In this document: one piece after another, positions 9,442 to 17,093 of the stretch
Numbering within the stretch: position 1 is the stretch's first letter
Layout of the letters: the number at the start of each line of letters is the position of its first letter
NCBI RefSeq assembly: GCF_007679965.1
Contig: NZ_VEHL01000006.1
Location: 124,001 to 188,000, forward strand
Reading direction: 5' to 3'
From: Bordetella genomosp. 13
GTDB taxonomy: Bacteria; Pseudomonadota; Gammaproteobacteria; Burkholderiales; Burkholderiaceae_B
DNA: 64,000 nucleotides
The notes under the pieces: model-generated
Seen by the model: the letters and a program-made list of their open reading frames with translations, nothing else
Databases searched by the model: none
Told to the model about the DNA's origin: nothing
Program-made: the position numbers and the translations under genes

Positions 9442-9488
9442 ACAAGGCCATACTAGGCTTGTGCAAGAAGAGACAGCAGCGTTTCTTG
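9442..9488. promoter_or_regulatory. Candidate LysR binding sites between Bug and LysR genes
   Basis: Two interrupted inverted repeats are seen. ACAAG-N11-CTTGT spans 9442-9462, and CAAGAA-N13-TTCTTG spans 9464-9488. Both lie in the 153-base divergent gap, and the first fits the T-N11-A layout used by LysR-family regulators. Assignment to the neighbouring regulator is inference. Confidence 0.4.
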
Positions 9489-9525
9489 TTTATAGTGACA
9501 TCAACGGCATTTATGGAGCCCGGCG

Positions 9526-10425
9526 ATGAAGCATCCAGACCTGAACCTGCTGCTGCATTTCGAGGCGCTGATGAGCTGCCGCAGCCTGACCCGCGCGGCC
9601 GAGCAGCTGGGCGTCAGCCAGCCCGCCATGAGCGCCGCGATGAACCGCCTGCGCCGCCTGTTCAACGATCCGCTGCTGGTGCGCGAGGGTGGCACGTGGC
9701 AGCCCACCGAGCAGGCCCACGAACTGCATCGCCGCTTCCGGCCCCTGCTGGAGGAATGGCGGCGCGCCACGCGCGAACTGGACGCCTTCGATCCGGCGCA
9801 TTCGTCGCGCGCGCTGTCGCTGTACGCCACCGACTACGTGCAGTTCACCTTGCTGCCGCGCCTGCTGCCCGACCTGGCGCGCGACGCGCCGCATTTCCAG
9901 CTGCGCATCGTGCCGGCGCGCCCGCAGCACGGCCTGAGCATGCTGGATACCAACCATGTGGAATTGATCGCGGGCTACTTCCCCGAGCCGTCGCCCGACC
10001 TGCGCACGCGCTTCCTGTACGACGAACCCGCGGTATGCGTGGTGCGCGAGGGCCATCCCGCCTTGCGCAAGCGCTGGAACCTGGATGCCTACCTGAAGTA
10101 CGGCCACCTGGACCTGGCGGCGCACACGCGCTTCTTCAGCAACGCGGTGGACCGCGTGCTGCTGGGCCAGAACCGCAGCCGCCACATCGTGGCCACGCTG
10201 TCCAGCTACCTGGTCTGTCCGTTCGTCATCGCCGCGTCGGACCTGATCGCGACCATGCCGGCCAGCATTGCCAAGACCATGGCCGCGGCCACCAGGACGG
10301 TGACGCTGAAAGTGCCGATCGGCCTACCGAACATCGCCGTGTCGCTGTACTGGCACGAGCGGTATCAGGACGATGCGGGGCATGCGTGGCTGCGGCAGTA
10401 CATCGCCGATCGGGTGACGCTGTAG
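9526..10425 (+). CDS. LysR family transcriptional regulator
   Basis: This 299-residue regulator has a helix-turn-helix in residues 5-65 (NLLLHFEALMSCRSLTRAAEQLGVSQPAMSAAMNRLRRLF) and a LysR substrate-binding domain after residue 95. The sequence LTRAAEQLGVSQPAMSAAMNRLR resembles the NodD/PcpR/LinR branch. The gene is divergent from the Bug-hyuA-hyuB operon across a gap with two inverted repeats, so it is the probable regulator of that operon. It ends 3 bases from the convergent hydroxy-acid dehydrogenase gene. The effector is unknown. Confidence 0.9.
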   Translation: MKHPDLNLLLHFEALMSCRSLTRAAEQLGVSQPAMSAAMNRLRRLFNDPLLVREGGTWQPTEQAHELHRRFRPLLEEWRRATRELDAFDPAHSSRALSLYATDYVQFTLLPRLLPDLARDAPHFQLRIVPARPQHGLSMLDTNHVELIAGYFPEPSPDLRTRFLYDEPAVCVVREGHPALRKRWNLDAYLKYGHLDLAAHTRFFSNAVDRVLLGQNRSRHIVATLSSYLVCPFVIAASDLIATMPASIAKTMAAATRTVTLKVPIGLPNIAVSLYWHERYQDDAGHAWLRQYIADRVTL

Positions 10426-10428
10426 GGC

Positions 10429-11592
10429 TTACTCCGGATACGTACCCGGCACCAGGATGCTGCGGTCCACCTGCGACAGGTTCTTGCGGCCGCACAGCGC
10501 CATGGTGACGTCCATTTCCCGGTACAGGATCTCGAGCACGCGCCTGACGCCGGCCTGCCCGTAGGCGCCCAGGCCATACAAAAAGGCGCGGCCGATCATG
10601 GTGCCGCGCGCGCCCAGCGCCACGGCCTTCAGCACGTCCTGGCCGGAACGGATGCCGCCGTCCATCCAGACTTCCATGCGCGAACCGGCGGCATCGACGA
10701 TGGACGGCAGCACGCTGATGGACGACTGCGCGCCGTCGAGCTGGCGGCCGCCGTGGTTGCTGACGATGAGCGCATCGGCACCGCTCTCGGCGGCCAGCCG
10801 CGCGTCCTCGGCGTCCAGGATGCCCTTGAGGATGAGCTTGCCGCCCCAGCGCTTCTTGATCCACTCGACGTCGGCCCAGCTCAGTCGCGGGTCGAACTGC
10901 TCGGCGGTCCAGGCCGACAGCGAGGACAGGTCGGTGACGCTCTTGGCGTGGCCGACGATGTTGCCGAAGGTGCGGCGCGGCGTGCCCAGCATGTTCATGC
11001 ACCAGCGCGGCTTGGTGGCCAGGTTGAGCATGTTGCGCAGCGTGGGCTTGGGCGGCGCCGACAGGCCGTTCTTGATGTCCTTGTGGCGCTGGCCCAGGAT
11101 CTGCAGGTCGAGCGTGAGCACCAGCGCCGAGCAGTTGGCCGCCTTGGCGCGGTCGATCAGGTTGTCGATGAACTCGCGGTCGCGCATCACGTAGAGCTGG
11201 AACCAGAAGGGCTTCTGCGTGTACTTTGCAACGTCTTCGATGGAGCAGATGCTCATCGTGGACAGCGTGAACGGCACGCCGAAGTCGGCCGCGGCCTTGG
11301 CGGCCAGCATCTCGCCGTCGGCATGCTGCATGCCGGTCAGGCCGGTGGGCGCCAGCGCCACGGGCATGATGGCGTCCTGGCCTGCCATGGTGGTGGCCAG
11401 CGAACGGCCTTCCATGTCGACCGCCACGCGCTGGCGCAGCTTGATCTTGTGGAAGTCGGCCTCGTTGGCGCGGTAGGTGCCTTCGGTCCAGGCGCCGGAG
11501 TCGGCGTAGTCGTAGAACATGCGCGGCACGCGGCGCTTGGCGATGATCCGCAGGTCTTCGATGGTGGTGATGGTGGAGAGGTTCTGGCTCAT
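10429..11592 (-). CDS. FMN-dependent alpha-hydroxy-acid dehydrogenase (LldD/mandelate dehydrogenase type)
   Basis: This 387-residue flavoenzyme oxidises an L-2-hydroxy acid such as lactate or mandelate to the 2-keto acid. It has an N-terminal FYDYADSGAWTEGTYR, FMN-contacting ALAPTGLTGMQH (79-90) and the signature SNHGGRQLD with the catalytic base H280. The phosphate-binding C-terminal part MDGGIRSGQDVLKAVALGARGTMIGR is also present. Bacterial members are usually membrane-associated and pass electrons to quinone. The gene is monocistronic, reading toward the LysR gene. L-lactate dehydrogenase is the most likely role; substrate choice within the family cannot be settled from these motifs. Confidence 0.9.
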   Translation of the reverse strand: MSQNLSTITTIEDLRIIAKRRVPRMFYDYADSGAWTEGTYRANEADFHKIKLRQRVAVDMEGRSLATTMAGQDAIMPVALAPTGLTGMQHADGEMLAAKAAADFGVPFTLSTMSICSIEDVAKYTQKPFWFQLYVMRDREFIDNLIDRAKAANCSALVLTLDLQILGQRHKDIKNGLSAPPKPTLRNMLNLATKPRWCMNMLGTPRRTFGNIVGHAKSVTDLSSLSAWTAEQFDPRLSWADVEWIKKRWGGKLILKGILDAEDARLAAESGADALIVSNHGGRQLDGAQSSISVLPSIVDAAGSRMEVWMDGGIRSGQDVLKAVALGARGTMIGRAFLYGLGAYGQAGVRRVLEILYREMDVTMALCGRKNLSQVDRSILVPGTYPE

Positions 11593-11780
11593 GTTCTTGG
11601 GATCGTGATGGCCATATGTGGCGAATCGCCAAATATCGTGGATGAAACGCGAATACCGTGCCGCGCCCCCTTGCGCAGGCGTCGCCAGTATACGCCCGAC
11701 CCTTCGGACCGGTCTGACCAGTCCCTATAATCAGACTCATGGCGGCCGCACCGCCGCATCCGCAGGATAAGGACAGAATC

Positions 11781-12065
11781 ATGCAACACGCCCCCCTCGA
11801 AACCGTGCTGGTCACCATCCGGGGCAAGGTCCAGGGCGTCGGCTATCGCCACGCCACGGTACGGCGCGCCCACATGCTGGGCGTGACCGGCTGGGTACAG
11901 AACCTGGAGGACGGCACCGTCGAGGCGCTGGTGCAGGGCACGCCCGACCAGGTCGACCACATGCTGGAATGGCTGCGCCGCGGGCCGCCCGCGGCCGTGG
12001 TCACCGACCTGGAAACCCAGCGCGACTTCGGCGAGAAGCGCTACGGGCGTTTCGAGCAGCTGTAG
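11781..12065 (+). CDS. acyP: Acylphosphatase
   Basis: This 94-residue small hydrolase cleaves acyl phosphates. ATG 11781 is chosen over 11739 because it follows an AAGGAC site and gives the normal family length. The active-site signature GKVQGVGYRHATVRRA carries the phosphate-binding arginine (GYRH), and the conserved asparagine lies in GWVQNLEDGTVEAL. The gene is monocistronic. A perfect 14-base GC palindrome (12074-12087) just downstream has no T-run, so it is not a convincing terminator. Confidence 0.93.
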   Translation: MQHAPLETVLVTIRGKVQGVGYRHATVRRAHMLGVTGWVQNLEDGTVEALVQGTPDQVDHMLEWLRRGPPAAVVTDLETQRDFGEKRYGRFEQL

Positions 12066-12125
12066 GCGGCGCCGGCCCGCGCGGGCCTTGCCGCGGCCGC
12101 TGGCAGGCCTTGCGGCCCGCGCCCG

Positions 12126-13538
12126 TCATAACGTCGGCGCCTGCTTCCAGAACTGCGTCTCGCGTTCGAACGCGTGCGCCATCTGCAGCACGCTCCATTC
12201 GTCGCGGTAGCGGCCCACGATCTGCAGGCCCACCGGCAGCCCCGCCGGCGTGAAGCCGCACGGCACCGAGATGGCGGGATGGCCCGTCAGCGACACGTAG
12301 TAGGCCGAGCGCATCCAGTCGATGTAGTTCAGCATCGGCATGTTGTCGATGGCCAGCGGGTATTCCTCGTCCACCAGGAACGGCGTCACCTGGCTGACGG
12401 GACCGATGATGAAGTCGTAGCGCTGCATGAAGGCATGCATGCGCTCGAACAGCGCGGCGCGTTCGCGTTCGGCGTGCACCAGGCGCTCGGCAGGCTGCGA
12501 CCAGCCCAGCTCGGTGTTCCAGATCACCGTCTGCTTCACCTTGTCGTGGTACTTGCGCACCGTGTCGCCCTGGCCGATGGCGAACTGCTGCGCGCGCAGG
12601 GCCTGGAAGGCGCCGTCCGCGTCGCCGAAATCGGGGCAGGCCTCTTCCACCGAGCATCCCAGCCGCGCGAACACTTCCAGCTGCGCTTTCAGCGCCTGCA
12701 CCACGGCGGGCTCGACCGGCAGCCCGTCCCAGTCCATCGTCACCGCCACGCGCACGCCGCGGAAATCGCGCTCCAGCGGATCGAGAAAGCGTCGCGGATC
12801 CTGTTCGATGGCCAGCGGATCGCGCGCATCGGGTCCGGACAGCGCCGCCAGCATCAGCGCCACGTCGCCCACCGTGCGGGCCATGGGGCCCGCCACGGTC
12901 AGCGTGCTGTACGGCGCCGCCGTGGGCACGTTGGGCACGCGGCCGGGCGAGGGCCGCAGGCCCACCACGTTGCAGAAGCTTGCGGGATTGCGCAGCGAGC
13001 CGCCCATGTCCGTGCCGTCGGCCAGGGGCAGCATGCGCGTGGCCAGCGCCGCGGCCGCGCCCCCGCTGCTGCCGCCCGGGGTGCGCTTGCGGTCGTACGG
13101 GTTGCGCGTGGCGCCGAACACCGTGTTGAACGTGTGCGAGCCCGCCCCGAATTCCGGCAGGTTGGTCTTGCCCAGCGTGATGGCCCCGGCCGCGCGCTGG
13201 CGCTCGACCGGCAGGCTGTCGCGCGTGGGCACGAAGTCGCGGAACACCGGCGAGCCGTAGGTGGTGCGCATGCCGGCCGTCAGGAAGCTGTCCTTGTGCG
13301 CCACCGGCAGGCCGTGCAAGAGGCCCAGCGGCTTGCCCTCGGCCTGCGCCTGGTCAGCCAGCGCGGCCTGCTTCAGAGCACCTTCCGCGTCCAGCGTGAC
13401 GATGGCGTTGACCTTCGGGTTCCACTGCTCGATGCGGGCCAGGTGCGCCTGCACGACCTCGCGCGCGCTGAGGTGGCCCGCGGCGATCTCGGCGCGCATC
13501 TGCAACGCGGTCATCTCGCAGATCGAGGTGGAATCCAT
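12126..13538 (-). CDS. Amidase-signature family hydrolase
   Basis: This 470-residue cytoplasmic amidase has the Lys-cis-Ser-Ser triad intact: K82 in VAHKDSF, the cis serine in TPGGSSGGAAAA (S157/S158), and nucleophile S181 in GTDMGGSLRNPA. The start ATG 13538 is preceded by AAGGAGATTTGCCC, a strong ribosome site; a longer frame to 13769 only shadows the neighbouring gene. The gene stands alone, with a same-strand LysR gene (13604-14548) just upstream. The substrate cannot be told. Family members cover aliphatic amides, indoleacetamide and peptide amides. Confidence 0.9.
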   Translation of the reverse strand: MDSTSICEMTALQMRAEIAAGHLSAREVVQAHLARIEQWNPKVNAIVTLDAEGALKQAALADQAQAEGKPLGLLHGLPVAHKDSFLTAGMRTTYGSPVFRDFVPTRDSLPVERQRAAGAITLGKTNLPEFGAGSHTFNTVFGATRNPYDRKRTPGGSSGGAAAALATRMLPLADGTDMGGSLRNPASFCNVVGLRPSPGRVPNVPTAAPYSTLTVAGPMARTVGDVALMLAALSGPDARDPLAIEQDPRRFLDPLERDFRGVRVAVTMDWDGLPVEPAVVQALKAQLEVFARLGCSVEEACPDFGDADGAFQALRAQQFAIGQGDTVRKYHDKVKQTVIWNTELGWSQPAERLVHAERERAALFERMHAFMQRYDFIIGPVSQVTPFLVDEEYPLAIDNMPMLNYIDWMRSAYYVSLTGHPAISVPCGFTPAGLPVGLQIVGRYRDEWSVLQMAHAFERETQFWKQAPTL

Positions 13539-13603
13539 GGGCAAATCTCCTTGTTGCGTTACGGCGGACAGCGGCTTTCGAGCGCACTCACTATACGCCG
13601 GGT

Positions 13604-14548
13604 CTATGCGTCGGACCCGCCATGCGCGGCGGGCCCGGCCGCGCCTGTGCAGGCCGCGCCCCGCGCGCATTCCAGCAGGTAGTCGATCATGGTGGCGATG
13701 GCGCGCGGATGATGCCGGTTGGGCATGTACAGCATGAACATGCTGCGGCCGTAGATGCTCAGCCGCCATTCTGGCAGCACGCGGATCATGTCGCCGCGCG
13801 CCAGGTCTTCCCGCACCACGTAGTCGGGCAGCAGGCCGAGGCCCAACCCTTCCAGGATGGCATGGCGCAGGAAGGGATAGTCGCGCGACCCCACCGCGGG
13901 CGCCTCCAGCGTGACCTGGTGCTTGCGATCCTGCGCGTCGTAGGCCGACAGCCGCGTGGGCCGCCCGATCACGGCGGCATACAGCAGCGGCGCCTCGCGC
14001 AGGTCGTCGGGATGCCGCGGCAGCGCATGGCGGGCGGCGTAGTCGCGCGACACGCAGGCGTAGTAGCGGATCGTGCCCAGTTCGCGCGCCACCAGCAGGG
14101 GCGGCGGCTCGGACATGATGCGCACGGCGATGTCGACCTCGTCGCGCACCAGGTCGTCCACGCTGTTGTTGAACAACACGTCAAGCAGGATGCCCGGATA
14201 GCGCCGCTTGAAGGCCATCAGCCACGGCGCCATCACGAAATGCCCGTAGCCGCTGGGCACGCTCAGGCGGACGCGGCCTTGCAGCGTGTTGCCCAGCGTC
14301 TGCACCGATTCGCGCGCAGCCGTCAGCTCGTCCTGGATGCTGCGGCCATGGCGATACAGCTTCAGCCCCAGCTCGGTAGGCTCGACACGTCGCGTGGTGC
14401 GGCGCACCAACTGCATGCCGACCGAACGCTCCAGCTGGCTCAGGTGATAGCTGACGTTGGCACGCGTCATCTTCAGGCGACGCGCGGCTTCGCTCAGGTT
14501 GCCGGCATCGAGGATCTCGACCAGCAGGGTCAACGACTTCAGGTCCAT
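13604..14548 (-). CDS. LysR family transcriptional regulator
   Basis: This 314-residue LysR regulator has an N-terminal winged helix (SLTLLVEILDAGNLSEAARRLKMTRANVSYHLSQLER, residues 5-41) and an effector domain from about residue 90 (GRVRLSVPSGYGHFVMAPWL) of the CrgA/AaeR-like branch. The C-terminal 25 residues are Ala/Gly-rich and unstructured. It is divergent from the acyl-CoA dehydrogenase operon, with a strong repeat pattern at 14589-14630 between them. It therefore probably controls that operon, although the amidase gene follows it in the same direction and could be co-transcribed. Confidence 0.9.
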   Translation of the reverse strand: MDLKSLTLLVEILDAGNLSEAARRLKMTRANVSYHLSQLERSVGMQLVRRTTRRVEPTELGLKLYRHGRSIQDELTAARESVQTLGNTLQGRVRLSVPSGYGHFVMAPWLMAFKRRYPGILLDVLFNNSVDDLVRDEVDIAVRIMSEPPPLLVARELGTIRYYACVSRDYAARHALPRHPDDLREAPLLYAAVIGRPTRLSAYDAQDRKHQVTLEAPAVGSRDYPFLRHAILEGLGLGLLPDYVVREDLARGDMIRVLPEWRLSIYGRSMFMLYMPNRHHPRAIATMIDYLLECARGAACTGAAGPAAHGGSDA

Positions 14549-14588
14549 GGGCTTGCTGCTGCGCAGCGTACGCGTTCAGTGTCAAAAC

Positions 14589-14630
14589 TTCCTGGACAGA
14601 TTGTCAATGGAAAGAGGGATTGTCAAGGAA
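14589..14630. promoter_or_regulatory. Repeat cluster, likely LysR operator of the acyl-CoA operon
   Basis: Outer arms TTCCTGGACA (14589-14598) and TGTCAAGGAA (14621-14630) are inverted with 9 of 10 matches. Inside lies GACA-N3-TGTC (14595-14605). ATTGTCAA also occurs as a direct repeat at 14600 and 14619, 19 bases apart. The cluster sits 41 bases before the LysR start on one side and about 135 bases before the first dehydrogenase start on the other. Confidence 0.5.
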
Positions 14631-14765
14631 GGCTTGCTGACGAAGAATCTGTCGATACGACGAACGCCGGCCCACGACCGGCTCGACACGGAGACACGCC
14701 GCGATGCCGGCCCCTTGCCCGCGCAAGCCGCGCCTCGCGCGCTTCCCACGCCACGGAATCCCTTC

Positions 14766-15956
14766 ATGGACCTGACCTTCAGCCCCGAGGAACTGGCCTT
14801 TCGCGACGACGTGCGCGATTTCCTGCGCCAGCGCCTCTCCCCCGAACTGGCCGCCAAGGTGCGCGCCGGCAAGCACCTGAGCAAGGCCGAGATGGAAGGC
14901 TGGCACGCCGAGCTGCACGCGCGCGGCTGGCTGGCCAGCCACTGGCCCGTGGAATACGGCGGCACCGGCTGGAGCGCCGCGCAGAAATACCTGTTCGATC
15001 ACGAAAGCGCCCTGGCCGGCGCGCCCCGCATCGTGCCCTTCGGCGTCAGCATGCTGGGACCCGTGCTGATCAAGTACGGCAACGAGGCGCAGAAACGCCA
15101 TTGGCTGCCGCGCATCCTGGATGGCTCGGACTGGTGGTGCCAGGGCTATTCCGAACCCGGCGCGGGCTCGGACCTGGCCTCGCTGCAGACACGCGCCGTG
15201 CGCGATGGCGACGACTACATCGTCAACGGCCAGAAGACCTGGACCACGCTGGGCCAGCACGCCAACATGATCTTCTGCCTGGTGCGCACCGCCAGCGAGG
15301 GCCGGCCGCAGGAGGGCATCAGCTTCCTGCTGATCGACATGAATTCGCCGGGCATCGAGCTGCGGCCCATCCGCACGCTGGACGGCGACCACGAGGTCAA
15401 CGAAGTCTTCTTTTCCGACGTGCGCGTGCCGGCGCACAACCTGGTGGGCGAGGAGAACCGCGGCTGGACCTGCGCCAAATACCTGCTGACCTACGAGCGC
15501 ACCAACATTGCCGGCGTGGGCCTGTCGTATGCCGCGCTGGCCGAGCTGAAAGCGGCCGCGTCCAAGGCCGTGCGCAACGGCCGGCCGCTGACCGAAGACC
15601 CGCTGTATGCCGCGCGCCTGGCTCGCGTCGAGATCGACCTGGACAACATGCGCACCACCAATCTGCGCGTGATCGCGGCCTCAGAGCACGGCACGCCCGG
15701 CGCCGAGAGCTCGATGCTGAAGATACGCGGCACGCAGATCCGGCAGGAGATCTCGTCGCTGATGCGCCGCGCCGCCGGCCCGCATGGCCGGGCGCACGAT
15801 CCGCGCATGCTGGAGGCGGGCGACGCGCTGGGCTTCGGGCCGCCGGGCACCGAGGGCTCGGCCGCGCGCTACTTCAACCTGCGCAAGCTGTCGATCTTCG
15901 GCGGCTCCAACGAGATCCAGCGCAACATCATCTCGAAAATGATCCTGGGACTATAG
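14766..15956 (+). CDS. Acyl-CoA dehydrogenase, large partner of a likely heteromer
   Basis: This 396-residue FAD-dependent dehydrogenase introduces the alpha-beta double bond in an acyl-CoA. The start ATG 14766 begins the family N-terminus MDLTFSPEELAFRDDVRDFL; the 103 codons upstream in frame are not homologous-looking. FAD/substrate motifs are present (WCQGYSEPGAGSDLASLQT, residues about 122-140). The C-terminal IFGGSNEIQRNIISKMILGL has glycine where classical enzymes have the catalytic Glu of the YEGTSQIQR motif. It is followed 9 bases later by a shorter dehydrogenase lacking this tail, a pairing typical of heterotetrameric enzymes for bulky or aromatic acyl-CoAs. Confidence 0.9.
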   Translation: MDLTFSPEELAFRDDVRDFLRQRLSPELAAKVRAGKHLSKAEMEGWHAELHARGWLASHWPVEYGGTGWSAAQKYLFDHESALAGAPRIVPFGVSMLGPVLIKYGNEAQKRHWLPRILDGSDWWCQGYSEPGAGSDLASLQTRAVRDGDDYIVNGQKTWTTLGQHANMIFCLVRTASEGRPQEGISFLLIDMNSPGIELRPIRTLDGDHEVNEVFFSDVRVPAHNLVGEENRGWTCAKYLLTYERTNIAGVGLSYAALAELKAAASKAVRNGRPLTEDPLYAARLARVEIDLDNMRTTNLRVIAASEHGTPGAESSMLKIRGTQIRQEISSLMRRAAGPHGRAHDPRMLEAGDALGFGPPGTEGSAARYFNLRKLSIFGGSNEIQRNIISKMILGL

Positions 15957-15965
15957 GGCGCACAC

Positions 15966-17093
15966 ATGGACCTTCAGCACACCGACGATCGCCGCATGCT
16001 GGCGGACATGCTGGGCCGCTTCATCGGCCAGCAGCATGACGCCGCCACGCGCATGCGCATCGCGTATTCCGACACGGGGCACGATCCCCAGCTGTGGCGG
16101 CGCTTCGCCGAGCAGGGCGCCATCGCGGCCCTGTTCCGCGAGGACGCCGGCGGCCTGGGCGGCGGCGCCTTCGACATCACCGTCGTGTTCGAGGCCCTGG
16201 GCCGCGGGCTGGTTGCCGAGCCTTTCCTGGGCACCTTGATGGCGGGCAGCGTGCTGGCCGCCGCGGGCGATGCGCATCGCGGCATGCTGGAACGCATGAT
16301 CGCTGGCGACGAGATCGTCGTGCTGGCGCATGAAGAGGCGGGCGGCTACGCGCCGGATCGCATCGCCACGCGTGCCCGGGCCGATGGCCAGGGCTGGGTG
16401 CTGGACGGCGTGAAAGCCGCGGTGCCGTGCGTGCAGGCGGCGGAGCATTTCGTCGTCTCCACGACGCGCGCCGATGCGGGCAAGGGAGACACGCTGCTGT
16501 TCCTGGTGCCGCGCGACGCGGCCGGCCTGACGGTGCGGGACTGCGCCACCATCGATGGCGGCCGCGTGGCCGACCTGGAAATGCGCGGCGTGCGCGTGCC
16601 GGCCTCGTCGTTGCTGGAGCAGGCAGGCCCCCCGGTGCTGGAACAGGCGCTGGGCCGCGGCATCCTGGCGTTGTGCGCCGAAGCCGTCGGCATCATGGAC
16701 GTCATCCGCGAAGCCACGCTGGACTACCTGCGCACGCGCCGCCAGTTCGGCGCCGTGATCGGCCAGTTCCAGGCCCTGCAGCACCGCATGACCGAACTGG
16801 TGATAGAGATCGAGCAGGCGCGCTCGGCGGTCATCAACGCCGCCTCGGCCGTGGACGACGACGATGACCGCGTGGCGCGCGAGCGCGCGCTGGCCGCCGC
16901 CAAGTCCACCATCGGCCGCGTGGGCGCGCTGGTGGCCGAAGAGACCGTCCAGTTGCATGGCGGCATCGGCATGACCTGGGAACTGCCGCTGGCCCATTAC
17001 GCCAAGCGCCTGGTGATGATCGACCATCAGCTGGGCGACGAGGACGAACATCTGGCGCGCTACATCGCGCTGGACCGGGCGCAGCACGCATGA
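15966..17093 (+). CDS. Acyl-CoA dehydrogenase, small partner of a likely heteromer
   Basis: This 375-residue second dehydrogenase is more divergent. The N-terminus (DDRRMLADMLGRFI) and middle helices (YLRTRRQFGAVIGQFQALQHRMTELVIEIE) are typical of the family, as is LHGGIGMTWELPLAHYAKR near the C-terminus. It ends at HLARYIALDRAQHA without the EGTS/GGSNE motif. The FAD-binding middle domain is poorly matched. It starts 9 bases after the upstream dehydrogenase stop and overlaps the acyl-CoA synthetase by 4 bases (ATGA). It most likely forms an alpha2beta2 enzyme with its partner (inference from family and gene order). Confidence 0.88.
   Translation: MDLQHTDDRRMLADMLGRFIGQQHDAATRMRIAYSDTGHDPQLWRRFAEQGAIAALFREDAGGLGGGAFDITVVFEALGRGLVAEPFLGTLMAGSVLAAAGDAHRGMLERMIAGDEIVVLAHEEAGGYAPDRIATRARADGQGWVLDGVKAAVPCVQAAEHFVVSTTRADAGKGDTLLFLVPRDAAGLTVRDCATIDGGRVADLEMRGVRVPASSLLEQAGPPVLEQALGRGILALCAEAVGIMDVIREATLDYLRTRRQFGAVIGQFQALQHRMTELVIEIEQARSAVINAASAVDDDDDRVARERALAAAKSTIGRVGALVAEETVQLHGGIGMTWELPLAHYAKRLVMIDHQLGDEDEHLARYIALDRAQHA

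Noticed and set aside
12074..12087. Perfect GC palindrome after the acylphosphatase gene as terminator
   Set aside because: No T-run follows on either strand; could be chance in GC-rich DNA.
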